Source: Sulfurospirillum oryzae (GTDB lineage Bacteria > Campylobacterota > Campylobacteria > Campylobacterales > Sulfurospirillaceae). From it: a stretch of 64,000 bases of DNA. Positions 42,189 through 51,594 of this stretch are shown here, in pieces. The stretch is from assembly GCF_025770725.1 (NCBI RefSeq), contig NZ_JANZKZ010000003.1, positions 186,001-250,000 of the forward strand, in the 5' to 3' direction. A model generated the notes under the pieces. That model saw nothing but the letters and a program-made list of their open reading frames with translations, did no database searches and had not been told where the DNA came from. The translations under genes and the position numbers were made by a program. Numbering within the stretch: the first letter of the stretch is position 1; each line of letters opens with the position of its first letter.

Positions 42189-44024
42189 CTACCCCAGTAC
42201 CCTTCTATTTCCCTCTTTTTTTACATCTTCAAAGTTATCGAGGTAGTCAAGGTAGGCGACTAGGTATTTTCGGCTCATATCGAAGTGCTCTTTAAAAGCT
42301 TTGATGTCGATGCCGTTTTCTTTGCGCATAATATCCCTTAGGTGCGCCATCATAGCACTTAAAGCGGTTGTGGTGACAAAGAGGTTGTGCTCTAGGCGTA
42401 CGACTTTTTTAGCACGTGTGAGGTTCTTGAGTGCGTCATCACCCATTTTACGGTCAATGTCAAGTTCATCGTAGATGTTGTACGGAGCATCGGGCATAAA
42501 TTCTGCTTTTTGCAAAATGTCATAAATCTTATCTTCGATGAGCGTTTCAATGTTATCAATCTCTATTTGCGCGTTTTTATAGACGCCATTTACAAAGTCT
42601 AGCATGCCTTCATCACTCAGTTTTTGCAGTACACTCTCCACCAAAGCAACACTCGCCCATTTGAGCTTCATTGAGAGTGAGTTTGCCGAAAGGAGGGCGT
42701 AAGCATTTTTAGTGTAAATCGCTTGAACGATGCGTTTTAACTCTTCTTGCATTGTGACAGGATAGAGTACTAAGCCCTTTTCATCGACAAAAACGTCACT
42801 CATTTCATGCGCGATTCTAAGGGCTTCGTCATGATTGAGCCCAAAGCGTTGGTTAGAAGAGATCAGTCCAAAACCGTGTTTGTGCATCTCGACCAAAATG
42901 GTAAACGCGCTTTTAAAATCTTTGGTATCTAGGGCTCTTAGAAGCTCTAATTTAACCCTTTTTTTCATAGGATCATTAATAGGGTTCAGGATGCGTCCAC
43001 CACCGATGGTACGACCACTTGAGCAGATAATGAACGGCTCATCATGAACTAAAAAGAGCTTATGGTTAAATTGCAATTTCGCGTAGCCTTTATCTGCCTT
43101 ATCTTCACTTTCATAAAACAAAATGCGCGCTTCAACTTGCTTTGTACCCACATACAAGATGACTTTTGAGTTGTGTTTGAGAGGGTGTCCACCAATGCTC
43201 TCTACCCAGACATCGGCGACATCAAAACCACGAATAAACCCTTTTTTACACAACAATGCCCCTTTTTCAAAAGAGGTTTTTTGGGCATTTTGAAGATTGA
43301 TGGCGGTTCGCTGAGACGAATAGGCAGCTTCAACATCGTGGTCGTGGACTTGAAGGTTGCGGATGACAAACTCTTTCTCTAGTTCAGGTGCAAAAAGCTT
43401 TTCTCCGACTTTAATCACCCCATCCAAAACCGTTCCGGTAACAACCGTACCCGCTCCCGCGATGGAGAAAGAGCGATCGACGTAGTAGCGAAAGAGATCG
43501 TTGCTTTTTTTAGGCGTTACCGGTAGTGCAAAGAGTGCATTTTTAAGGGTTTGAATGGTGGATGGCTCATACACGCTCACGGGGATGATCTCAACAAGGT
43601 GAAGGTTTTTAAGGGATTTGAGATGCTCGGTTATTTCGTATGTGCGTTGCTCTATGACTTCAATGGGGGCAAGGTCTTTTTTGGTGAGCGCTACGATGAT
43701 GTTCTTTACATGTAAAAGATTCAAAATCTCCAAATGCTCTTTGGTTTGAGGCATTATGCCCTCATTGGCATCCACCACCACAAGGCTTGCGTCAAATCCA
43801 AACGCCCCTGCGATCATGTTTTTTAACAGCTTTTCGTGTCCGGGAACATCAATGAACGCGACATTTTTGTTCTCATTTTGCATGGAAGAAAAACTAAGGT
43901 TGATGGTAATGCCTCGGCGTTTTTCCTCTTCGAGACTGTCGCCTTCAAAGCCTGTAAGTGCCGTTATAAGCGCAGTTTTTCCATGATCAACATGTCCTGC
44001 CGTTCCAACGATGATGTATTCCAT
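42189..44024 (-). CDS. selB: SelB, selenocysteine-specific elongation factor
   Basis: 611 residues. EF-Tu-like GTPase with G1 GHVDHGKTALITAL, switch region RRGITINLSF, G3 DVPGHEKL and G4 TKKD, followed by domains II-III and C-terminal winged helices that bind the SECIS hairpin. It brings Sec-tRNA(Sec) to in-frame UGA codons. Its start overlaps the selA stop by one base. It is needed to make the FdhA encoded 8 kb away. Confidence 0.95.
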   Translation of the reverse strand: MEYIIVGTAGHVDHGKTALITALTGFEGDSLEEEKRRGITINLSFSSMQNENKNVAFIDVPGHEKLLKNMIAGAFGFDASLVVVDANEGIMPQTKEHLEILNLLHVKNIIVALTKKDLAPIEVIEQRTYEITEHLKSLKNLHLVEIIPVSVYEPSTIQTLKNALFALPVTPKKSNDLFRYYVDRSFSIAGAGTVVTGTVLDGVIKVGEKLFAPELEKEFVIRNLQVHDHDVEAAYSSQRTAINLQNAQKTSFEKGALLCKKGFIRGFDVADVWVESIGGHPLKHNSKVILYVGTKQVEARILFYESEDKADKGYAKLQFNHKLFLVHDEPFIICSSGRTIGGGRILNPINDPMKKRVKLELLRALDTKDFKSAFTILVEMHKHGFGLISSNQRFGLNHDEALRIAHEMSDVFVDEKGLVLYPVTMQEELKRIVQAIYTKNAYALLSANSLSMKLKWASVALVESVLQKLSDEGMLDFVNGVYKNAQIEIDNIETLIEDKIYDILQKAEFMPDAPYNIYDELDIDRKMGDDALKNLTRAKKVVRLEHNLFVTTTALSAMMAHLRDIMRKENGIDIKAFKEHFDMSRKYLVAYLDYLDNFEDVKKEGNRRVLG

Positions 44025-45364
44025 TATTTCTTGCCTAAAATATTTTCTATGATAGTGATAAGTTTTTCTTCCGTACTTGGAAGAATGGTGCGAAAATCAA
44101 GTAAAAATTGCTCATTCTCAATGCGTCCGATAACGTGCGATTCTCGAAATTTTCGCTCTAAAACGGTGGCTTTTCCTTTTACATGTAAAGCGATGGTAGG
44201 AAAGCGTCGGTTTGGCAGTGTGCCACCACCCATATAGGTTTCGCTCTTTACGATTTCGCACGCTTCGTTGCCAATTTTCTCTTTGACATGTAACGCTCGT
44301 TGCTCCAATTCCTCGACACTTCTAAAGAGTAACCAAAGGGTTGGAATTTGCTCATACTCTTCTCTCAGATACGCTTTGATGCTCTCTTCAAGCAGACTTA
44401 GAGTGATTTTATCCACACGAAGCATACGAAGCAGTTGATTCTTTTTAAGCTTTGCGATCAAGTCAGCACGCCCCGCGATAATGCCCGCTTGAACACTTCC
44501 AAAAAGCTTGTCACCGCTAAAGCTGATCAGTGAGGGATTACATGTAAGAATTTCGCTGAGGGAATGTTCACGGTTGCCCAAGTTGTACGGCAGCTTTGGC
44601 ACATAGCCACTCCCTAAGTCGTAGTAGTCCAAAAGGTTATGGTTTGCGGCAAGTTGTTTGAGGTTTTCATAAGGCACATCTTCGCTAAATCCTTCGATGG
44701 AGAAGTTGGACTGATGCACTTTCATGAGCATTGCGGTATTTTCATTGATGGCATTGGCGTAGTCGGTGATTTTGGTTTTATTGGTCGCGCCCACTTCATT
44801 TAAAAGTGCGCCGCTTTGCTTCATGACTTCAGGGATGCGAAAACTACCACCGATCTCGACCAGTTCGCCCCTTGAGACCACAACTTCTTGGTTTTTGGCA
44901 AAGGTATTTAAGATGAGAAAGACGGCTGAGGCGTTGTTGTTGACCACCAATACATCCTCAACATTTAAAAGCTCCCTCAGGTGAGTGCTGACATGTTCAT
45001 AGCGTTCACCTCGGCTACCCATTTCCAAGTTGTACTCTAAATTAGAATAGTTGCAGATGACGTCACTTGCACGTTCCAACAAGGTTTTAGAGATGAGACT
45101 TCTGCCCATGTTGGTGTGTAAAATGACACCCGTGGCATTGATGAGAGGTTTGAGTGAAGGCTCAAAGAGGGCATCATAATCCTTTTTGATTTCGCACATT
45201 AAAGTCTCTTCATCAAAACTCTTGATCTCTTGGTTGATCAGTGCTTGACGAATTTCTTCAATTTTTGTTCTGGCAATTTTCATGACTAAGGTTGCATTAG
45301 CGCCTTCAAAAAGCGGATGCGTAAGACACTTGTCAATCTTAGGAAGTGATCTTAATGCGTTCAT
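44024..45364 (-). CDS. selA: SelA, L-seryl-tRNA(Sec) selenium transferase
   Basis: 446 residues, PLP enzyme that converts Ser-tRNA(Sec) to Sec-tRNA(Sec) with selenophosphate. The N-terminal helical domain (MNALRSLPKIDKCLTHPLF) and PLP-lysine motif LISFSGDKLFGSVQAG identify it. The start overlaps the stop of the response-regulator gene by four bases (ATGA), so Sec synthesis is translationally coupled to a regulatory module. Confidence 0.95.
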   Translation of the reverse strand: MNALRSLPKIDKCLTHPLFEGANATLVMKIARTKIEEIRQALINQEIKSFDEETLMCEIKKDYDALFEPSLKPLINATGVILHTNMGRSLISKTLLERASDVICNYSNLEYNLEMGSRGERYEHVSTHLRELLNVEDVLVVNNNASAVFLILNTFAKNQEVVVSRGELVEIGGSFRIPEVMKQSGALLNEVGATNKTKITDYANAINENTAMLMKVHQSNFSIEGFSEDVPYENLKQLAANHNLLDYYDLGSGYVPKLPYNLGNREHSLSEILTCNPSLISFSGDKLFGSVQAGIIAGRADLIAKLKKNQLLRMLRVDKITLSLLEESIKAYLREEYEQIPTLWLLFRSVEELEQRALHVKEKIGNEACEIVKSETYMGGGTLPNRRFPTIALHVKGKATVLERKFRESHVIGRIENEQFLLDFRTILPSTEEKLITIIENILGKK

Positions 45365-46035
45365 GCGTCCCCCGGAAGTGGCAGTTTGGTCTCATCAAAG
45401 AGGTATTTTTTGTTTTGAATTTTCGTGAGAATTCCCTGATCTCCCAGCTGTTTGAAAAGCTTGATGACGGTGGGTTTACTGACATCAACTTGCTCCATAA
45501 TTTCGCTGTAAGAGTAGTTGAGCATATTGTCATTATCCAAATTTTTAATGATAAAACGAATGATCTCTACTTGCTTACTATCGGTCACTGCGGAGATGGT
45601 TTTGATGATGTTGTAAGAACGTTCGATCTCTTTGGCTTGAATTTTTGGCAGCAATACATCGTGCAGAGAGTTTAGGAGCTCCTTGATGTTAACAGGTTTG
45701 ATGATGTAATTATCGACATGAAGTTTAATCGCATCAAGCAGGTACTCGGTATCGGTAAATGCGGTGGTCACAATGGAGGGAAGTTCAATCTCAAGGTCGT
45801 TTTTAACCATGCGCAGAAAGTCCAGACCATTGCTGTATTTGAGGTGAATATCGGCAACGATGACATCTATTTTTTCCGTTTTGATGACTTCTAAAGCTTC
45901 TTCAATGGTTTGAACAGGGTAGATCTTTTTGACAAAATCCTCTAAAACAGAGGTGGTATGCTTCAGTAAATCCGCTTCATCTTCGATGTAAAGAATGGAA
46001 AAACTACCCAGTAGCTCAAAATTGCGCTTGTTCAT
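45361..46035 (-). CDS. Response regulator with winged-helix output, co-transcribed with selAB
   Basis: 224 residues from ATG 46035, chosen because TAAGGG lies eight bases upstream; ATG 46041 and GTG 46044 are alternatives. Receiver with Asp62 phosphoacceptor (VADIHLKYSNG) and Lys in IIKPVN. The C-terminal roughly 75 residues look like a winged helix (YSYSEIMEQVDVSKPTVIKLFKQL) rather than the OmpR type. It partners the overlapping kinase gene. Likely target, by position: the divergent fdh operon and/or its own selAB operon. Confidence 0.88.
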   Translation of the reverse strand: MNKRNFELLGSFSILYIEDEADLLKHTTSVLEDFVKKIYPVQTIEEALEVIKTEKIDVIVADIHLKYSNGLDFLRMVKNDLEIELPSIVTTAFTDTEYLLDAIKLHVDNYIIKPVNIKELLNSLHDVLLPKIQAKEIERSYNIIKTISAVTDSKQVEIIRFIIKNLDNDNMLNYSYSEIMEQVDVSKPTVIKLFKQLGDQGILTKIQNKKYLFDETKLPLPGDA

Positions 46036-47659
46036 CGTCATCACCCTTATTTGTATTGATATGTTTTTTTGGTATTTCTATGGTAAACATGCTGCATGCC
46101 CAAAAAAGTTTAGTGCCTAATTTATGGCGAATATTTTTACATGTAATCTTTCCGTGCATGTGTTTCTCGACCATCTGTTTGGACATGTAAAGCCCGATTC
46201 CAGTGCCTACGCTTTTGTGTTTGGTCGTAAAGTAGGGGTCAAAAACTTTGGGTATTATATCACTTTTTATACCACCGCCATTGTCGATCACATTGATAAA
46301 AATGCGATCAATGCTCTGTCTGGCAATGATATGAATAATCTTGTTATTTTGGTCCGTTTTGCTGGCTAAAACATCTTTTGAGTTACCGATGAGATTGAGA
46401 AGTACATGAATAAGCTCATTTTTAAAACCAAAGACTTCCAAATCATCTTTGATAAAAAGTGCAAGAAAGATCTCCTCTTTTTCCAATTGGTACTTGGAAA
46501 GATCAATTGCTTTTTGAATCACCTCTTTGATGCGAAAGGCTTTTTTGCTTTTATTGGGATTAAAGAACGTACGAAAATCCTCTAAGGTATCGGACATATT
46601 TGAAGAGAGCAGTTGAGCGTCTTTAACACGGGAAGAGATGAAAGGCTCATCGAGCTTTCCTGCTAAAAACTTACTCTCAAAACTTTGAATAATCATCATC
46701 AGCGAGCCAAGTGGTTGACGCCATTGGTGCGCAATATTTTGCAGCATTTCGCCCAAACTTGCCAGTCTGGCTTGTTGGAACATGATGTTATCTTTTTTAC
46801 GGCTGTTCTCAACTTCACGTCTAATGCGAAGTTCCAGTGAATCGTTAAGGTCACGAAGCTCTTTGGTCTTAATTAAAACATTCTCTTCAAGGTAATTGTG
46901 CAAATTTTTGAAGTGGTTGATAATGATAAAAAGCACCATGGTGATAAAAAAGAAAATCATACCGATGAGAAGAATAAGCATAACGGTGCTCGTTTGAAAG
47001 AGGCTGTCGTTGACTTGTTTCTCTGTAATAGCCTGCTTTAGGTGCGTGGTAATGAGGCTGGAGAGATAAATATTGAGTGAGTTAGCTTCCAGCATAATAT
47101 CGTCAATTAAAAAGCTAGCTTCTTCGGTTTTGGAGTATTTTAACAGTTCGAGCATAATGTTGATTTTGGTGTCAATGCTCTGCATTTTGACACTGATTTT
47201 TTCCACAATACCTTGCTGGAAGATCGTTTTTTCAGGAATGTCCGGTGTCACCAAAAAGAGACTGAGCCACTTGCTTGCAAAATAAGGAAGACCGCCGATT
47301 TGACGGTTGGTGGCAAATTGGTAGCTGTTCCACTGTTTGTGAACGATCTGTTGCGCTAAGAAAATGACCTCGATGGCATCGTTGTTGCTGATCTGCTTTT
47401 CTCTGATGTCCCGCAATGTTTCTGCAATATTGACACGGTAATTGTCTTTAATCTCTTCAAGGTCAACTTGCGGTTGCGTGTGTTTTTGAAAGAGGGTTTC
47501 ATAGTCGTATTTGAGCGCAAAAATAGAGACGAACATCAAAAAACCAATGGTGATCGTACCGCTTAAAATAATAAAGATGAGAATCTTCGTTTTGTTAGAA
47601 AACTTGATGGTCTCTAGTTTTTGGTTAATAAACTCTACAAATGTCATCTTAATACTCAT
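46016..47659 (-). CDS. Membrane sensor histidine kinase of the SBP-HK-RR module
   Basis: About 547 residues. TM1 lies near residues 25-45 and TM2 near 225-250, with a helical periplasmic sensor domain between. Coiled linker follows, then H-box NIAHQWRQPLGSLM, N-box VLLNLIGNSKDVL and G-box GTGIGLYMSK. Start ATG 47659 overlaps the upstream stop by 11 bases; ATG 47647, four codons later, is also possible. Because the upstream gene encodes a solute-binding protein, the kinase probably senses the ligand indirectly through it. Confidence 0.88.
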   Translation of the reverse strand: MSIKMTFVEFINQKLETIKFSNKTKILIFIILSGTITIGFLMFVSIFALKYDYETLFQKHTQPQVDLEEIKDNYRVNIAETLRDIREKQISNNDAIEVIFLAQQIVHKQWNSYQFATNRQIGGLPYFASKWLSLFLVTPDIPEKTIFQQGIVEKISVKMQSIDTKINIMLELLKYSKTEEASFLIDDIMLEANSLNIYLSSLITTHLKQAITEKQVNDSLFQTSTVMLILLIGMIFFFITMVLFIIINHFKNLHNYLEENVLIKTKELRDLNDSLELRIRREVENSRKKDNIMFQQARLASLGEMLQNIAHQWRQPLGSLMMIIQSFESKFLAGKLDEPFISSRVKDAQLLSSNMSDTLEDFRTFFNPNKSKKAFRIKEVIQKAIDLSKYQLEKEEIFLALFIKDDLEVFGFKNELIHVLLNLIGNSKDVLASKTDQNNKIIHIIARQSIDRIFINVIDNGGGIKSDIIPKVFDPYFTTKHKSVGTGIGLYMSKQMVEKHMHGKITCKNIRHKLGTKLFWACSMFTIEIPKKHINTNKGDDDEQAQF

Positions 47660-48812
47660 ACTTTTGGATGATCTCAAATTTGCCATTCACATAATTTGAG
47701 AGATAGACTTGATTGAGCAGTTGGGCATGGTGGTAAAAGAGTGGAATGTTATCGAGTGTTTGGGTTGGGACATGTTTGAGTTTATCTAAAAATTTCCCAC
47801 GTGTAATGGTTCCATTGATCGCCCTAAGTGCTGTGACCACTGCTTTTGCCGCAAGATACGATTCGTAAGAGACCAAAGAAGGTTTCTCCTCTGGGTAGTA
47901 AAAAGCAAGATTTTTAAGATATTCGACCGCTTCTTTAGAGTAAAAATCATCGTAAGAGGGAACGGTTTGCGAAAAGAGAATGTTGTCACCTTTGCCGTGT
48001 AACTCATTCATGAGTGCGTCAGCGTTGACAAAAGAGATAGGGCAAAAAATGATTTTTGAGGAAGCATATTCTTTCATTTTTTCGATAAATCGAGCAGTTG
48101 GCTTGTATGCGCCAACGAGGATGATGGCTTCGGGTTTTGCCGCTTCAAGCTCATGGATAGCATGGCGAATGGAGAGGGTGTTGCGTTTATACGTACCTTC
48201 TGCAATGAGTTGCAAGTTGCGTTTTGAGAGGGCATTGGAAAGGGCGATGTACCCTTCTTCGCCATAATCATCATTTTGGTAGAAGATCGCAAAACGGGTA
48301 ATGTTCTTCTGTTGGGTTAAATACTCCACTAAAGCATCAAGTTCTTCGGTGTAGGAGCTTCTAAAGTTGACAATGTTGTCGGTATCTTTGGTGCGTAGAA
48401 ATGAAGCACCTGTGTAAGGTGCAATGAAAGGGATATCGCTTTGTGTAATGAGAGGAAGAACACGTTTAACCGTAGGTGTTCCGACAAAGCCAAAAAGGGC
48501 GAAAACGTCGTCTTTGGTAATTAGTTTTATGGTGTTGCTAAAGGTATTTTCTGGTTCATACTTGTCATCATACTGGATAAATTCGATCTTTTTACCTTGT
48601 ACACCGCCTCTAGCATTGGTATGGCTAAAATAGGTATTGGCTCCAACGACGACATCTTTCCCTAAGTGGCTATTGATACCACTCAGCGGTAAGGATGCGC
48701 CAAGGAGAATGGTGTTTCTTTCCGTGCTTTTAAAAAAAGGGTTAAAGAAAAACATCAATACCATAACGCCTAAGGCTGAAAAACTTAGAATCAGAAAGTT
48801 TTTGTTTACCAA
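47649..48812 (-). CDS. Membrane-anchored periplasmic ligand-binding protein (Leu/amide type)
   Basis: 387 residues. A single N-terminal helix (about 5-28) acts as uncleaved anchor or signal. The rest is a type I periplasmic-binding fold of the branched-chain amino acid/amide class (LLGASLPLSGINSHLGKDVVVGANTYF, KKIEFIQYDD, FAIFYQNDDYGEEGY). No transporter permease or ATPase gene is nearby. It is the first gene of an operon with kinase, regulator, selA and selB, so it most likely serves as a receptor. Confidence 0.85.
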   Translation of the reverse strand: MVNKNFLILSFSALGVMVLMFFFNPFFKSTERNTILLGASLPLSGINSHLGKDVVVGANTYFSHTNARGGVQGKKIEFIQYDDKYEPENTFSNTIKLITKDDVFALFGFVGTPTVKRVLPLITQSDIPFIAPYTGASFLRTKDTDNIVNFRSSYTEELDALVEYLTQQKNITRFAIFYQNDDYGEEGYIALSNALSKRNLQLIAEGTYKRNTLSIRHAIHELEAAKPEAIILVGAYKPTARFIEKMKEYASSKIIFCPISFVNADALMNELHGKGDNILFSQTVPSYDDFYSKEAVEYLKNLAFYYPEEKPSLVSYESYLAAKAVVTALRAINGTITRGKFLDKLKHVPTQTLDNIPLFYHHAQLLNQVYLSNYVNGKFEIIQKYEY

Positions 48813-48897
48813 GATAGAATTACCTTTAATCGTTGATTGAAACTATTATAGCTTAAGAAGATTAACGCAACCTAATTGAGTCAACACCTCTTAATAC

Positions 48898-48913
48898 TTT
48901 GTATATATACAAA
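48898..48913. promoter_or_regulatory. Palindrome in the fdh / SBP-HK-RR divergent promoter region
   Basis: Perfect 16-bp palindrome TTTGTATATATACAAA in the gap of about 200 bases between the two divergent operons. It is a candidate site for the co-encoded response regulator. Confidence 0.4.
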
Positions 48914-49018
48914 TATATAACGTATTGGAGAGCCGATAAACTTTGTCTTGTTAAGAACCATTTAATCCAATTCATTTTACAATTCGGTAAACTATGATTT
49001 ACCAATATGGGAAACACA

Positions 49019-50701
49019 ATGCAAAAAGAGTATGTTTTTTACGATAATATCGGCTTAGACTTTCCACTCAGCGAAGAGATAGCGCTTGTCAAAACGGCTT
49101 CTAAAGGTGAATATCTTGTCTCCAATGACCCTGAAGCAGAAGCGATTATTTACGCGCCAGAGATCAATTTTTACCTCCAACAATCGCGCGATAGCATTGC
49201 CCAAAAAATTAAAAATGTTACAAAACTTTACGCGATGCGCGCACTTGGATTTGACTTTGCGCAAGATATGGACTACGCACAAGAAGTAGGCACTAAAGTT
49301 TTGATTGTTACTGATGATGCAAGCCATGAAGCCCTTAAAGAAGAGCTTAGGGATGAAGATTTTACCGTGATGCTTCTTTCGCCTTCAATGGTTTTAGACG
49401 TCAATGGGCACATCGGAGATTTACATGTAACGCTTAAAAAAGAGGATGAGCTCCTTGAATTAGAGTGCGATCAGATTCTTTGGTGGAACGCTCCAACGTT
49501 TGCCATGAAACAAAGTGGTGTGTATGACCCAGCACTTCTTGGTTTGGAAGGTGCGCTTAAAAAACTTCGTGACAACAAAGGCGAGTACCACTATAAAAAC
49601 TATATCAACTACGATCCTTCCATCTGCCAGTACCATGAAAGACGCGAAGAGATTTGCGGTAAATGTGCTGAGGTGTGTCCAACGGTTGCGATTTTAAAAG
49701 AAGATGAGACTAAGCATTTAGTCTTCTCACACATTGACTGTCATGGGTGTGGCGGTTGTATCAGCGTATGCCCAAGTGGAGCGCTTGATTATACGCAGAT
49801 GCCACGCATTGCTTTTTCGCATTTGAGTGATTATTTTAAAGGTTCAACGGCGCTCATTATTCCGCATAAAATGGATTTAGGCTTGATTGACATTCCTTTG
49901 AAAGAGGGCGTTTTACCTTTGATGATTGAGGGTGAAAAGTATTTGCATGAGGCGCATCTTTTAAATCTGCTTCAAACCAGTGGCAATCCGATCATTTTCT
50001 ATACCGATTTTATCTCTAAAGGTACGGGGGATGTCATTCGCATTCTCAATGAAATTTTTGAGAGAAAGTACCACAAAAAAGCCATTTATGTGTGTGAAGA
50101 CAGTGCTGATTTGGCGCGTATTTTTGAAGGGTTGCAGAGCATTCCTGAGTGCATGTACGGCATCAATGAAGAGGAGCTTCGCAAACGTGAGATTTTCTCT
50201 GCGCGCCTTGCGCATTTAGTGGATGGTGAAGATTTAGGTGTGGTGAAAACGGGTGAACATGTCCATTACGGCGATATTAAAATAGATGAGAGTAAGTGTA
50301 CTTTGTGTCTCAGTTGTGTGGGAGCGTGTAATGTACGAGCACTCACGGCACACCCTGAAGATAATTCATTGCGTTTTAACGCGTCTATTTGTACGAATTG
50401 TGGCTATTGTGAAGTGACCTGTCCTGAGAAGGATTGTCTCACCGTCATTAAAGATGAGATCAGTTTAAAACCAAGTTGGTTCTCTCAGCGCGTTATGGCA
50501 AAAGATGAGCTTTTCACCTGTCTTGAGTGCGGAATGCCTTTTGCGACCGTTAAAGCGGTAGAAAAAATCGCAGCCATTATGACGCCACTCTTTGGCGATG
50601 ATGAAGTAAAACTTCGTACACTTTATTGCTGTGCGGCGTGTAAACCCAAAGTGATGTTTAAAGCCCACATGGAAAATGAAAATAAAGGACTTAGCCTATG
50701 A
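49019..50701 (+). CDS. Polyferredoxin-like Fe-S protein of the formate dehydrogenase operon
   Basis: About 560 residues. Four Cys clusters bind [4Fe-4S] centres: C-x7-C-x2-C-x3-CP (CGKCAEVCP, near 205), CHGCGGCISVCP (near 240), CTLCLSCVGAC (near 425) and CTNCGYCEVTCP (near 455). A C-terminal CxxC/CCxxC group may bind zinc. The start is either ATG 49019 (GGGAA five bases upstream) or ATG 49007. Homologues accompany fdh genes in Campylobacter and relatives, perhaps in maturation or electron delivery. First gene of the fdh operon. Confidence 0.8.
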   Translation: MQKEYVFYDNIGLDFPLSEEIALVKTASKGEYLVSNDPEAEAIIYAPEINFYLQQSRDSIAQKIKNVTKLYAMRALGFDFAQDMDYAQEVGTKVLIVTDDASHEALKEELRDEDFTVMLLSPSMVLDVNGHIGDLHVTLKKEDELLELECDQILWWNAPTFAMKQSGVYDPALLGLEGALKKLRDNKGEYHYKNYINYDPSICQYHERREEICGKCAEVCPTVAILKEDETKHLVFSHIDCHGCGGCISVCPSGALDYTQMPRIAFSHLSDYFKGSTALIIPHKMDLGLIDIPLKEGVLPLMIEGEKYLHEAHLLNLLQTSGNPIIFYTDFISKGTGDVIRILNEIFERKYHKKAIYVCEDSADLARIFEGLQSIPECMYGINEEELRKREIFSARLAHLVDGEDLGVVKTGEHVHYGDIKIDESKCTLCLSCVGACNVRALTAHPEDNSLRFNASICTNCGYCEVTCPEKDCLTVIKDEISLKPSWFSQRVMAKDELFTCLECGMPFATVKAVEKIAAIMTPLFGDDEVKLRTLYCCAACKPKVMFKAHMENENKGLSL

Positions 50702-51417
50702 ATAAAGAGGCAATTAATAAAGCAAGAGCCGTTTATTACGGGCTCTTTGCCTCACTTTTAACGTTTTTTGATAACCACAATGATCTTGAACTTATTCAAA
50801 AAACGATTGAGCTTTTAGCTCAGAATCCACTGGATGATGAGAGTAAACTAGCGTTTAGTAATATGCAAAAATTGCTTATTACTAAAGGATATGATTCCCT
50901 TAAAGAAGAGAGCGATACGGTTTTCTTTAGCCCCTATTCTGCGTACATTCCTGTAACAGCATCTTTCTTTTTAGAAAATCGTGATGATGGAAAAAAACGT
51001 TTGGAGATGGTCAATTATGTCTTAAGCTCCAATTATAGACGCGACAACGAAAAGTTTAAAGAGCTTGAGGATCACATCGGTTTTATTGTTCTGTTTTTGC
51101 AAAAGATGATTGAAGAAGAGTTAAATGGCAATGAGAAGAGCGCCCAGCTCTCTCGTGAAGTGTTTGTGAACATTCTCAATCCGTTTGTGGATGAGTTCAT
51201 TCTTGCCCTTCATGCACATGAAAATAGCTCTTTTTACCAAGAATTTGCGGTTGTCATGCAATCGTTTATAGCGCTCGAACGACTCTATTTGGATGTGAAA
51301 AAACCAACCAAAGAAAAAGAAGATGAAGCACCACGCATCTTTACGAAAGAGCTTAAAAAAACACGCAAACCGATTACGCCAAGACCTAAGAAAAATATGG
51401 AAGAGTTCGTACTTTAA
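50698..51417 (+). CDS. TorD-family chaperone of the formate dehydrogenase operon
   Basis: 239-residue all-helical protein with the pattern of TorD/DmsD-type chaperones, including a central FFSPYSAYIPVTASFFLENRDDGK-type region and helix NEKFKELEDHIGFIVLFLQKM. Such chaperones hold the Tat-exported molybdenum/tungsten subunit until the cofactor is inserted. A basic Lys/Pro tail ends the protein. It overlaps the previous stop by four bases (ATGA). Two hairpins separate it from the Tat and structural genes. Confidence 0.8.
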   Translation: MNKEAINKARAVYYGLFASLLTFFDNHNDLELIQKTIELLAQNPLDDESKLAFSNMQKLLITKGYDSLKEESDTVFFSPYSAYIPVTASFFLENRDDGKKRLEMVNYVLSSNYRRDNEKFKELEDHIGFIVLFLQKMIEEELNGNEKSAQLSREVFVNILNPFVDEFILALHAHENSSFYQEFAVVMQSFIALERLYLDVKKPTKEKEDEAPRIFTKELKKTRKPITPRPKKNMEEFVL

Positions 51418-51427
51418 CGGTTTACAT

Positions 51428-51454
51428 GTAGATATGCCAAGAGGGCATATCTAC
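51428..51454 (+). terminator. Hairpin between chaperone and FDH structural genes
   Basis: 11-bp perfect stem GTAGATATGCC (51428-51438) with GGCATATCTAC (51444-51454) and a 5-nt loop. No U-run follows, so it may be an RNA processing or stability element rather than a full terminator. Confidence 0.55.
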
Positions 51455-51519
51455 GATCTTTCACAGATATTAATATGCTTATTTTGCATAGATGTAAAAT
51501 TTTTACATGTAAAGGATTT

Positions 51520-51551
51520 AGAGCTGAAAAAATAGTGGTTTTTTGAGCTCT
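51520..51551 (+). promoter_or_regulatory. Second hairpin upstream of the FDH Tat peptide gene
   Basis: AGAGCT-G-AAAAAA (51520-51532) pairs with TTTTTT-G-AGCTCT (51539-51551), loop TAGTGG, one G-G mismatch. It lies about 40 bases before the next start codon and could protect the 5' end of a processed mRNA. Confidence 0.5.
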
Positions 51552-51594
51552 CTCTTTGGTGTTCAAAGAGAAATTCTGCAAGGAGAAAATGACC

